Part shown: in pieces, positions 5,663-13,649 of the stretch
How the letters are laid out: every line of letters begins with the position of its first letter
How positions within the stretch are numbered: position 1 is the stretch's first letter
Source of the DNA: Candidatus Faecalibacterium gallistercoris
GTDB taxonomy: Bacteria > Bacillota > Clostridia > Oscillospirales > Ruminococcaceae
Direction: 5' to 3'
Length of the DNA: 39,049 bases
Assembly (NCBI GenBank): GCA_019116585.1
Contig: DXBJ01000026.1
Location: 1 to 39,049 of the forward strand
The notes under the pieces: model-generated
Database searches by the model: none
Seen by the model: only the letters and a program-made list of their open reading frames with translations
Told to the model about the DNA's origin: nothing
Program-made: the position numbers and the translations under genes

Positions 5663-6364
5663 ATGGCTAACGAAAAGATCCTCGTCGTGGACGACGACCA
5701 GAATATCTGCGAGCTGCTGCGGCTCTACCTGACCAAGGAGGGGTACCAGGTCACCCTGGCTTCGGACGGGGAGGACGCCCTGGCCAAGTATGGGCAGGTC
5801 AAGCCGGACATGGTCCTGCTGGATGTGATGATGCCCAGGCTGGACGGCTGGGAGGTCTGCCGCCGCATCCGCAAGGAGGGGGACACCCCCGTCATCATGC
5901 TGACCGCCAAGGGCGAGACCTTCGACAAGGTGCTGGGCCTGGAGCTGGGGGCCGATGACTACATCGTCAAGCCTTTTGACAGCAAGGAAGTGGTGGCCCG
6001 CATCAAGGCGGTGCTGCGCCGGTGCGCCGGCGGGGCGGCCGCGGCCGAAAAACCCGCCGAAGGGGTGGTGGAGTTCGACAACCTCCGCCTGGATATGAAC
6101 AGCTACGAGCTCAAGGTCAAGGGCAAAGTGGTGGAGGCCCCGCCCAAAGAGCTGGAACTGCTCTACTGCCTGGCGTCCCACCCCAACCGGGTCTACACCC
6201 GGGACCAGCTTCTGGACGAGGTGTGGGGCTTTGAGTATTACGGCGATTCCCGCACCATCGACGTCCACGTCAAGCGCCTGCGGGAAAAACTGTCCGGCGC
6301 CTCCGACAAGTGGGAGCTCAAGACCGTCTGGGGCGTGGGGTATAAATTCGAGGTGCGTCAGTAA
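5663..6364 (+). CDS. OmpR/PhoB-family response regulator
   Basis: A 233-residue response regulator. The receiver domain (about 1-120) has the acidic pair Asp10-Asp11, phosphoacceptor Asp54 in LLDVMMP, Thr81 and Lys103 in IVKPF. A winged-helix DNA-binding domain follows (about 135-231, with RTIDVHVKRLREKL as recognition helix). The ATG at 5663 was chosen for its AAGGAG site and the canonical start of the receiver. Its stop overlaps the kinase start (TAATG), so the two are translationally coupled. All key residues are present, so it should be functional. The phosphate operon is a possible target, but it lies 9 kb away and the link is unproven. Confidence 0.93.
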   Translation: MANEKILVVDDDQNICELLRLYLTKEGYQVTLASDGEDALAKYGQVKPDMVLLDVMMPRLDGWEVCRRIRKEGDTPVIMLTAKGETFDKVLGLELGADDYIVKPFDSKEVVARIKAVLRRCAGGAAAAEKPAEGVVEFDNLRLDMNSYELKVKGKVVEAPPKELELLYCLASHPNRVYTRDQLLDEVWGFEYYGDSRTIDVHVKRLREKLSGASDKWELKTVWGVGYKFEVRQ

Positions 6365-7899
6365 TGCGCAAAAGCATATCGGTGGCCTTTTTTTCCACCG
6401 TGGCCACCCTGATGATCCTGGGCGTGGCCGTGATGGGCCTGTCCCAGCTGGTGCTGTTCAGCCGCTATTTCGCGCAGGAGCGCTTTGCCACCCTGGACGA
6501 TGTGGGGGACCTGGCCGCCCGCACCGCCACCTATGTCTGGAAGGGCCTGGACGAGCAGGTCGAGCAGAGCGCGCCGGAAGGCCAGGACAGTAAGGTCGCC
6601 GAGCGCCTCAAGGCCATCCTGGGCCAGGTGGACCTGATCGGCCAGAGCGCCAATGTCTACCTCTTCTTTACCGACAGCAAGGGCCAGGTGGTCCTGGCCT
6701 CCAACAGCGACCACCTGACCGGCGACGCGGTGCCCGCCGACGTCCTGGCCCAGGTGGCCGGGGCCGAAGGCGGCGTCTACCACGAGCTGGGCAAGATGGG
6801 CGGCGCCTTTGACGAGCGGTTCTATGTCTCGGCCCGGCCCATCCGGCGGGGCGATGAGCCCGGGGCCTACCTCTTTGTCTGCGCCTCGGGCCAGATGCTG
6901 GAAGCGTTTGTGGGGCGGTTCGGTTCCAACTTCCTGCTGTCGGCCTGCCTGATGCTGATCTGCGCCAGCGTGCTGACCATGTTCCTGATGCGCAACCTCA
7001 CCGAGCCCCTCCACCGCATCAGCGAGGCGGCCCAGAAGTTTGGCGGCGGGGACTTCTCGGTCCGGGTGGAGGACGTGGATGGGGACGGCGAGATCGCCGA
7101 CCTGGCCCGCACCTTCAACACCATGGCCGCCAACCTGCAGGAGATCGACTCGTCCCGCGGGCAGTTCATGGGCAACATCGCCCACGAGCTGCGCACCCCC
7201 ATGACCACCATCAAGGGCTTTATCGACGGCATCCTGGACGGCACCATCCCCCCCGAGCTGCAGAACCATTACCTGCAGCTGGTCTCGCAGGAGACGGGGC
7301 GGCTGGCCCGCCTGGTCCAGAATATGCTGGACCTGTCCAAGCTGGAATCGGGCGAGTACCAGGTCAACGCCCGGATGTTCAATATCTGGGAGACCCTGAC
7401 CGGGGTGGCCCTCTCGGCCGAGCAGCGGATCAACGACGGCCAGATCGACCTGGAAGGGCTGACCATGGACGAGCGGGTCCTGGTCTACGCCGACCCCGAC
7501 CTGATCCACCAGGTGGTGTATAACCTCCTGGATAATGCGATCAAATTTACACCTCCCGGAGGCATCATCCGGTTCAGCGTCGAAAAACTGGGCCCCGAAG
7601 CCGAGATCGCCATCTGGAACAGCGGCCAGGGCATCAGCGCCGACGCCCTGCCCTTTGTGTTCGACCGCTTCTACAAAGAGGACAAGTCCCGCGGGCTCCA
7701 CGCCCGGGGGGCGGGCCTGGGCCTGCACATCTGCAAGGTGCTGGTCAATCTGTCGGGCGGGCAGATCCGGGTGGAGAGCAAGCAGGGGGAGTGGTGCCGC
7801 TTTGTCTTTACCCTGCCGGTGGAAGTGCCGGGCCGCGGCGACCTGCTCAAGCTGTCCGACGACACCACCCAGGAGGGCCCCGACGGCCGCCCTGTCTGA
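6364..7899 (+). CDS. Sensor histidine kinase
   Basis: A 511-residue membrane kinase partnered with the preceding regulator. TM1 is at about 8-32, an extracytoplasmic sensor of about 155 residues follows, and TM2 is at about 189-209. A HAMP domain (about 210-262) leads to HisKA with phosphorylated His274 in NIAHELRTPM, then HATPase_c with the N box at 387-391, NSGQGI as G1, FDRFYK as F box and GAGLGL (449-454) as G2. The sensor looks like a small PAS-like or Cache-like fold with no ligand motif I recognise. There is no cytosolic PAS domain as in classical PhoR. The start overlaps the regulator stop by one base. Confidence 0.93.
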   Translation: MRKSISVAFFSTVATLMILGVAVMGLSQLVLFSRYFAQERFATLDDVGDLAARTATYVWKGLDEQVEQSAPEGQDSKVAERLKAILGQVDLIGQSANVYLFFTDSKGQVVLASNSDHLTGDAVPADVLAQVAGAEGGVYHELGKMGGAFDERFYVSARPIRRGDEPGAYLFVCASGQMLEAFVGRFGSNFLLSACLMLICASVLTMFLMRNLTEPLHRISEAAQKFGGGDFSVRVEDVDGDGEIADLARTFNTMAANLQEIDSSRGQFMGNIAHELRTPMTTIKGFIDGILDGTIPPELQNHYLQLVSQETGRLARLVQNMLDLSKLESGEYQVNARMFNIWETLTGVALSAEQRINDGQIDLEGLTMDERVLVYADPDLIHQVVYNLLDNAIKFTPPGGIIRFSVEKLGPEAEIAIWNSGQGISADALPFVFDRFYKEDKSRGLHARGAGLGLHICKVLVNLSGGQIRVESKQGEWCRFVFTLPVEVPGRGDLLKLSDDTTQEGPDGRPV

Positions 7900-7937
7900 C
7901 CGTTTACGTCATTTCGGTGAAAATGGCGGCGGCGTAT

Positions 7938-7966
7938 TTGATTTTTGGGCCGTTTTCGTGTACACT
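7938..7966 (+). promoter_or_regulatory. Promoter of rpe and downstream genes
   Basis: TTGATT (7938-7943), a 17-base spacer and TACACT (7961-7966), 77 bases before the rpe start. It probably drives the whole rpe-to-helicase run. Confidence 0.6.
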
Positions 7967-8043
7967 AAAATGTGGCCGCTGCGCTGCCGCGGCCGGGACG
8001 AAACGGAATAAAAAATTTTGATACAACGGAGAGTAAATCTATC

Positions 8044-8694
8044 ATGGCGATCATCAGCCCATCTATTTTATCTGCCGATTTCTGCCGCCTGGAGGAGGAC
8101 TGCCGCCTGGTGCTGGACGCCGGGGCCCAGATGCTCCACTTTGACGTGATGGACGGCCACTTTGTGCCCAACATCAGCTTTGGCGTGCCGGTGCTGGCCA
8201 GCCTGCACCGGGGGATGCCCAGCGCCTTTTTTGACGTACACTTGATGATCAGCCATCCGCTGGACTATGTGGACGCCTTTGCCGGCGCGGGGGCGGGCCT
8301 CATCAACTTCCACCTCGAGTCGGAGGATGACCCCGGCGACGTCCTGCACGCCATCCGGGCGGCGGGATGCAAGGCGGGCATGACCATCAAGCCCGACACC
8401 CCCGCCGGCTATCTGTCCACCTGGCTGGACCAGCTGGACCTGGTGCTGGTGATGAGCGTGGAGCCCGGTTTTGGCGGCCAGAAGTTCCAGTCCTCGGCCC
8501 TGCGCAAGCTGGAGGCCCTCAAGGCGGCGCGGAAGGCCCGGGGCCTGGATTTCCTGCTGGAAGTGGACGGCGGCGTCAACGCCGGGACCGCGCCCTTCTG
8601 CGTGGAGGCCGGCGCCGACATCCTGGTGGCGGGCAGCGCCATCTTTTCGGCGGCCGACCCTGCCGCCGCCGTGGGGGCCCTTGCCTCCCTTTGA
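8044..8694 (+). CDS. rpe: Ribulose-phosphate 3-epimerase
   Basis: Interconverts ribulose 5-phosphate and xylulose 5-phosphate in the pentose phosphate pathway. It is 216 residues, the normal length. The TIM-barrel signatures are all there: ISPSILSADF at the N-terminus, metal ligands His32 and Asp34 in HFDVMDGHFVPN, His66 in DVHLMI, MSVEPGFGGQ for the phosphate, and EVDGGVN with the second catalytic Asp. The ATG at 8044 was chosen because family members begin at this point; GGAG lies upstream. It heads a tightly packed run of genes on the same strand. Confidence 0.95.
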   Translation: MAIISPSILSADFCRLEEDCRLVLDAGAQMLHFDVMDGHFVPNISFGVPVLASLHRGMPSAFFDVHLMISHPLDYVDAFAGAGAGLINFHLESEDDPGDVLHAIRAAGCKAGMTIKPDTPAGYLSTWLDQLDLVLVMSVEPGFGGQKFQSSALRKLEALKAARKARGLDFLLEVDGGVNAGTAPFCVEAGADILVAGSAIFSAADPAAAVGALASL

Positions 8695-8718
8695 CTCTCC
8701 CTTGAACGAGGATGATCC

Positions 8719-9732
8719 ATGGAACAAACGATACGAGAACAACAGGCGGCAGCCCTGGCCCGGACGGGCGGCTATTATAAGCACATCTGCTGGATGGCGC
8801 TGCCCCTGGTCTGCATGTCGGCCTATCTTTACGGGCCGCGGCCGGTCCTGCTGTGCCTGGTGGCCCTGCTGACCGGCAACCTCTGCGACCGCCTGGTGGC
8901 CCTGCTGCGCCGGCGGGTCTACCGCTCGGGCGACTGGTCCAACGAGAGCTTTGCCCTGGTCATCGCCCTGCTGATGCCGGCCACAGTCAGCTGGTATGTG
9001 CTGGTGGTGGCGGTGCTGGCGGGCGTCCTGCTGGGCAAAGAAGCCTTTGGCGGCTACGGCAGCTATCCCTTCCACCCGGCGGCGGTGGGCTATGTGGTGG
9101 TGGCGGTGTCCTGGCCGGAACAGGTCTTTCTCTACCCGCAGCCCTACGCCCAGATCCCCCTGTGGGACCCCTCGGGGGTCAGCCTGGTCAGCGGGATGAG
9201 CAGCACCCTGCGCAACGGGGGCCTGCCCACCGTGAACAGCTGGTCCCTGATCCTGGGCGAGTTCGCGGCCCCGCTGGGCAGCGGCGCGGTCCTGATCCTG
9301 CTGGCCTGCGCCCTGTTCCTGATCGCCCAGAAGGACCTGCGCCTTCCCGCGGCGGTCAGCTTTCTGGCGGCCTGCGCCGTCATCGTGTTTTTCTTCCCGC
9401 GGCAGGCGGACCTGCTCCACACCGGCCTGATGGAGACCGCCCTGCAGCGGCTCAACCTGGTCAAGTACGAGCTGGTCAGCGGCGCCACCCTGTACAGCGC
9501 GGTCTTTTTGATCAGCGAGCCCTACACCTGCCCCCAGCGCAAGCTGGGCCAGGTGCTGTACGGGGCCCTGCTGGGCTGCGTCAGCATGAGTTTCCGCTAC
9601 TTTGGCGTGTATGAGACGGGGGTCTGCTTTGCGATCCTCATCATGAACAGCCTGTCGGGCTGGCTGGACCGGGTGTTCCACCGGTTCTACAGCCTGCCCG
9701 GCAAAGCCGGAGGAAAGGAGGCCGCCGGATGA
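8719..9732 (+). CDS. rnfD: RnfD/NqrB-like membrane subunit
   Basis: A 337-residue protein with many membrane segments, homologous to RnfD. It keeps SYPFHPAAVGY (about 115-125) and a C-terminal VSGATLYSAVFLISEP (253-268). In canonical RnfD a separate earlier SGAT motif carries covalent FMN on Thr. At the matching place this protein has SGMS (158-161), so flavin attachment is doubtful or uses Ser161. The gene lies 24 bases after rpe and overlaps the RnfE-like gene by 4 bases. No rnfB, rnfC or rnfG lies nearby, so a normal ferredoxin:NAD+ Rnf complex is not encoded at this locus. Confidence 0.82.
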   Translation: MEQTIREQQAAALARTGGYYKHICWMALPLVCMSAYLYGPRPVLLCLVALLTGNLCDRLVALLRRRVYRSGDWSNESFALVIALLMPATVSWYVLVVAVLAGVLLGKEAFGGYGSYPFHPAAVGYVVVAVSWPEQVFLYPQPYAQIPLWDPSGVSLVSGMSSTLRNGGLPTVNSWSLILGEFAAPLGSGAVLILLACALFLIAQKDLRLPAAVSFLAACAVIVFFFPRQADLLHTGLMETALQRLNLVKYELVSGATLYSAVFLISEPYTCPQRKLGQVLYGALLGCVSMSFRYFGVYETGVCFAILIMNSLSGWLDRVFHRFYSLPGKAGGKEAAG

Positions 9733-10454
9733 AACAGCAAAAGGCGGAGATCATCCTCCGCGACCCCGGGCGCTATGCCCACCACGACCGCATCTTTTTG
9801 AACAACCCGGTCATCATGCAGGGCATGGGCCTGGCGCCGCTGGTGGTGCTGGCCACCAGCGGCCGCAACGCCCTGATGCTGGCGGCGGCGGTGGCCCTGC
9901 TGCTGACCCCCTCCCGGGTGGTCAGCTACTTCCTCAGCAAGCTGGTGCCCCTGCAGGAGCACGCCAGCGAGGAGGAGCTGCGGGCCAAGCTGCTGCCCCG
10001 GGGCCTGATCTACAGCGGCACCGCGGCGGTGGTCTATATGGCGGTCTACCCGCTTCTGGATCGGCTGTTCGGGGTGGAGCTGCTGACGCTGGGCATCTAC
10101 CTGCCCATGCTGGTGGTGGAGCCCCTGCTCATCTACCGCTACGGCCGGGTCCAGGAGACCCTGCGCAAGGCCGTCTCCAAGGGCCTGCGGGTGACGGTGG
10201 GGTATGTGGCGGTGCTGCTCCTGGTGGGCTGCATCCGGGAATGGCTGGCCACCGGCGCCATCTTTGGGATGCCGGTGACGGCCAACACCATCCTGATGCC
10301 CCTGGCCTCCATGCCGGCGGGCGGCTTCATCCTGCTGGGGGTCATCAGCGCCGTCTGGCGGGCCCTGGCGGCCCGGTACCGGGCTTTTCTGACCAACGAG
10401 GCCCAGAACCAGGTCATCGTCAATCGACAGAAGGAGGCGAGGGGTAAACCGTGA
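9729..10454 (+). CDS. rnfE: RnfE/NqrD-like membrane subunit without iron-sulfur cysteines
   Basis: A 241-residue Rnf-Nqr superfamily membrane protein. FLNNPVIMQGMGLAPLVVLAT matches the family's NNxxLVQxLGLCPxLAVT, but the Cys that helps bind the intramembrane 2Fe-2S cluster is Ala36. The second conserved site, TNC in relatives, reads VEP (130-132), so that Cys is lost too. Later LVGCIREWLATGAIFG matches the RnfE-specific LREIIGNGTLFG region and separates it from RnfA. It overlaps both neighbours by 4 bases. It probably forms a membrane core with the RnfD- and RnfA-like proteins. Confidence 0.85.
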   Translation: MKQQKAEIILRDPGRYAHHDRIFLNNPVIMQGMGLAPLVVLATSGRNALMLAAAVALLLTPSRVVSYFLSKLVPLQEHASEEELRAKLLPRGLIYSGTAAVVYMAVYPLLDRLFGVELLTLGIYLPMLVVEPLLIYRYGRVQETLRKAVSKGLRVTVGYVAVLLLVGCIREWLATGAIFGMPVTANTILMPLASMPAGGFILLGVISAVWRALAARYRAFLTNEAQNQVIVNRQKEARGKP

Positions 10455-11086
10455 GCTTAGCAGTCCTTTCCGCCCAGCCGGCCACCGTGGCCGAGACCCT
10501 GACCGTCTTTTTCGGCTATGCGCTGCTGGCCGTCTTTGCCCAAAACGCCATCTTTACCCGGGCGCTGGGCGTTTCCCGTCTGGTGCAGCTGGTGGGCGAT
10601 GCCCGGACCAACAGTCTGCTGTTCGGCCTGCTGCAGTGCGTCACCCAGCTGCTGCTGGCCCCGGTGGCCTGGTACGCGGGCAACGCGGCCGCGTCCTGGG
10701 GGCTGGGGCCCGCGGCCCGGCCGCTGGTCTATCTGGGCTGCATCGCGGCGGTCAGCGCCGTGGAGATGGCCCTGCTGCACCTGATCAAGCTGCCCTGGCA
10801 GCGGCAGCTGCTGCGCATCCTGCCGCTGGCGGCCCTCAACAGCTGTGTGCTGGGCACATTGCTGCTGGGCCGCACCCAGAGCTTTACCCTGACCCAGTCG
10901 CTGGGCTTCGGCCTGGGCAGCGGCGTCGGCTATCTGCTGGCGGTGCTGCTGGTGACCGAAGCGCAGAACCGGCTGCGCAGTCAGGCCATCCCGGCGGCGT
11001 TCCGGGGGATGCCCATCACCCTGATCTACATTGGGGTGCTGGCGCTGGCGATCTATGGCTTTACGGGGCACACAGTGATCCTGTAA
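10451..11086 (+). CDS. rnfA: RnfA/NqrE-like membrane subunit without iron-sulfur cysteines
   Basis: A 211-residue membrane protein with a GTG start overlapping the previous stop (GTGA). AQNAIFTRALGVSRLVQLVG aligns with the family's VNNFVLVKFLGLCPFMGVS; the cluster Cys is Ser42. The second motif, TNCAVLG in relatives, is LNSCVLG (129-135), with Ser131 at the Cys position and a Cys one place later. The C-terminus IPAAFRGMPITLIYIGVLALAIYGFTG is a clear RnfA match. With the RnfE-like protein it should form the inverted-topology pair, but apparently without the 2Fe-2S cluster. Confidence 0.85.
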   Translation: MSLAVLSAQPATVAETLTVFFGYALLAVFAQNAIFTRALGVSRLVQLVGDARTNSLLFGLLQCVTQLLLAPVAWYAGNAAASWGLGPAARPLVYLGCIAAVSAVEMALLHLIKLPWQRQLLRILPLAALNSCVLGTLLLGRTQSFTLTQSLGFGLGSGVGYLLAVLLVTEAQNRLRSQAIPAAFRGMPITLIYIGVLALAIYGFTGHTVIL

Positions 11087-11120
11087 GCCCCTGTAAAAAA
11101 CGACGGAAGGTGGGGGAACC

Positions 11121-12269
11121 ATGCCGAGAAGAAGGCGGAACAAAAAGGTCAAGCGGTACCACCGCAGCTTTTACAGCCGCGGGATGAAGATCAAAAAAAC
11201 CCTGGGCATCCTGCTGCTGGCGGCGGTGGTGCTGGGCGCTGCCTGGCTGGCCGCCCCCTATGTGCTGGACTGGGCCACCCACACCTGGTATACGGTGGTG
11301 CGGGACCGCGACCTGTCCGGCAGCTCTTCCGCTGCGGCGTCGGCGCCGTCGGAGGCGGAGAGCGCGCCTGCGTCCAGCGCGGGCAGCAGCAGCGCGGTGT
11401 CCCGGCCGGCGTCCCAGGCGGCTTCGCCGGCAGCCTCCTCCCAGCCGGAGCCGGTGTCCGGCACCGCCATCCGGGAGGGCAGCTGGGCCACCGTGAGCCT
11501 GTCGGCCCTCGGGGATGCGGCGGCGATCCGTACCCAGGCCCAGGCCCTGGCCGAGCAGGGGGTCACCTACGCCCTGATCCCCTTCAAGGACGCCAGCGGG
11601 TACATCTACTACGCCTCGGCGGTGCCGGCGGCCTCCCGCAGCGTGGCGGCCACGGTGGTGGACCCGGCCCTCATCGCCTCGATCTTCAAGGAAGAAGGGC
11701 TGGTGCCGGTGGCCGGGGTGGCCGCCTTCCAGGACCCCGTGGCCTCCTACACCGACCGCAGCATGGCCATCCAGTACGCCGGGGAGGGCGGCTATCTCTG
11801 GCTGGATGCCGCCAACGCGGCGGCCGGGGGCAAAGCCTGGCTCAACCCCTATGCGGCCTCGGCCAACGCCTTCATCGGCGACCTGATCGAAGAGCTGTAC
11901 AACTGCGGGTTTGAACAGGTCTGCCTCTCGGCGGTCCAGTTCCCGCCCAGCGCCTCCTCCAGCCAGGACTTTGGCCAGACGGGAGGCCTGGGCCGGGACG
12001 CCCAGCTGGCGGCGGACATCGCCGCCTGGGACGCGCGCTTTGCGGGCCGCGTTACCCTCTGGTACGAATACCCCCTGGCCAGCTGCACCGGGGTCAGCAC
12101 GGCGCTGGGGGCGCTGCCCGCCCAGCTGGGGGTGCACAATCTGGTCATTAGCCTGCCCGCCGGCGAGACCCAGGACCCGGCCGCCCTGGCCGAAACGGCG
12201 GCCCGGATGAAAGAGCTGGGCGCCGCCTGGGTCGTTGTGCGGGACAGCGAGAGCGGCCGCTTCTACTGA
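11121..12269 (+). CDS. Membrane-anchored DUF4015-type putative glycoside hydrolase
   Basis: A 382-residue protein with a very basic N-terminus (MPRRRRNKKVKRYHR), one membrane segment (about 25-48), a Ser/Ala/Pro-rich linker (about 64-110) and an extracytoplasmic TIM-barrel-like domain (about 115-382). AWLNPYAASANAFIGDLIEELYNCGFEQ followed by QFPPS resembles the DUF4015 signature in which a WLNPY segment is followed by a YIRFPS-like motif. Family assignment is fairly sure; substrate and activity are not. RBS GGTGGGGG lies ahead of the ATG. It follows rnfA by 34 bases, so it is probably co-transcribed. Confidence 0.72.
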   Translation: MPRRRRNKKVKRYHRSFYSRGMKIKKTLGILLLAAVVLGAAWLAAPYVLDWATHTWYTVVRDRDLSGSSSAAASAPSEAESAPASSAGSSSAVSRPASQAASPAASSQPEPVSGTAIREGSWATVSLSALGDAAAIRTQAQALAEQGVTYALIPFKDASGYIYYASAVPAASRSVAATVVDPALIASIFKEEGLVPVAGVAAFQDPVASYTDRSMAIQYAGEGGYLWLDAANAAAGGKAWLNPYAASANAFIGDLIEELYNCGFEQVCLSAVQFPPSASSSQDFGQTGGLGRDAQLAADIAAWDARFAGRVTLWYEYPLASCTGVSTALGALPAQLGVHNLVISLPAGETQDPAALAETAARMKELGAAWVVVRDSESGRFY

Positions 12270-12317
12270 CCGCGGCCCCGTCCCTTTTGGCTTTTGTGTG
12301 AGAGTGAGGAACTGAAG

Positions 12318-13628
12318 ATGGAAAACACATCCTGCTTTATGCCGGCCCACATCCTGCTGCCCGACGCCTCCGTCCCTCTGGAGCAGTGGGGCTGCATCGC
12401 CTGCGACCAGTTTACCAGCGACCGCGCCTATTGGGAGCGGGCTGCCGCCGCCGCGGCGGGCGGGCCCAGCGCCCTGGATCTGATCCTGCCCGAGGTCTAC
12501 CTGAACGACGGCGACCTGGCCGCCCGGGTGGATACCATCCATCAAAAGATGGAAACCTATGACCGGGAGGTCCTGACCCGGGCGGTGGACGGCTACGTCT
12601 ACGTCGAGCGCACCCTGCAGAGCGGCCGGGTCCGCCAGGGGCTGGTGGGCCGGGTGGATCTGGAGGCTTACAATTACCACCGGGGCAGCCTGTCGCCCAT
12701 CCGCCCCAGCGAGAACACGGTGGAAGAGCGGATCCCGCCCCGGATGGCGGTGCGCCGGGGGGCCAGGCTGGAAACGCCCCATGTGATGATGCTGGCCGAC
12801 GACCCCGACGGCACCCTGATCGAGCCCATCGGCGCCCAAAAGGCAAAGCTGCGCCCCCTCTACGAGGGCGAGCTGATGCTGGGCGGCGGCCATGTGGCCG
12901 GCTGGGCGGTGGAGGACCCCGCCCTGCTGGCCCGGATCGAGGCGGCCATGACGGCGCTGGGCAGCGCCGCCACCTTCCGGGCACGCTACCCCGGCGCGCC
13001 CAACAAGCGCCCCCTGGCCCTGGCGGTGGGGGACGGCAACCACTCCCTCGCCACTGCCAAAGCCTATTGGGAAGAGCTGAAACCCACCCTCTCCCCCGAG
13101 CAGCGGGCAAATCATCCCGCCCGCTGGTGCCTGGCGGAGGTGTGCAACGTCCGGTCCGACGCGGTGGAGATCGAGCCCATCCACCGGGTGCTGTTCAACA
13201 CCAGTTACGAGACGGTGCTGCTCAACCTGGTGACCTGGAGCGACGAGAACATGGCCGGGGTCCGCTTTGGGGACGAATACGAGCAGAAAATGCAGCTGAT
13301 CGGCGTGCAGGAAGAATGCACCCTCAGCTTTGAAAACCCCACCGCGCCCCTGGGCGTAGGGACGGTGGATGAATTTGTGGAATATTTCCTGGAGAACCAT
13401 CCGGAGGCCCGGGTGGACTATGTCCACGACGAGGCCGCGGTGCGGGCGTTCAGCGCAGAAAAAGGCGCGGTGGGCCTGCTGCTGCCCCCTTTGCAGAAGA
13501 GCGACCTCTTCCGGGGGGTGGTGCTGGGCGGCGTGCTGCCCCGCAAGACCTTCAGCATGGGCCACGCCGAAGAAAAGCGGTACTACATCGAGTGCCGCCG
13601 CATCGCGGAGCAAGGTTCTCCCCGTTGA
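12318..13628 (+). CDS. DUF1015 family protein
   Basis: A 436-residue cytosolic protein of the DUF1015 family. The N-terminal MPAHILLP and WGCIACDQFTSD and the central LAVGDGNHSLATAKAYWEEL are family hallmarks. The GDGNH segment looks like a ligand or nucleotide site, but biochemistry is not settled. In many clostridia this family lies near serine biosynthesis genes; here it lies between the DUF4015 and helicase genes. The ATG at 12318 was chosen because GAGGA lies 7 bases upstream; an in-frame codon 24 bases earlier has no RBS. Confidence 0.85.
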   Translation: MENTSCFMPAHILLPDASVPLEQWGCIACDQFTSDRAYWERAAAAAAGGPSALDLILPEVYLNDGDLAARVDTIHQKMETYDREVLTRAVDGYVYVERTLQSGRVRQGLVGRVDLEAYNYHRGSLSPIRPSENTVEERIPPRMAVRRGARLETPHVMMLADDPDGTLIEPIGAQKAKLRPLYEGELMLGGGHVAGWAVEDPALLARIEAAMTALGSAATFRARYPGAPNKRPLALAVGDGNHSLATAKAYWEELKPTLSPEQRANHPARWCLAEVCNVRSDAVEIEPIHRVLFNTSYETVLLNLVTWSDENMAGVRFGDEYEQKMQLIGVQEECTLSFENPTAPLGVGTVDEFVEYFLENHPEARVDYVHDEAAVRAFSAEKGAVGLLLPPLQKSDLFRGVVLGGVLPRKTFSMGHAEEKRYYIECRRIAEQGSPR

Positions 13629-13649
13629 CCCATTTTTCCAAGGAGCAGA

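Noticed and set aside
5663-7899. Calling the two-component pair PhoB and PhoR
   Set aside because: It lies 9 kb from the pst operon and the kinase lacks the PAS domain of classical PhoR; only the family-level call is safe.
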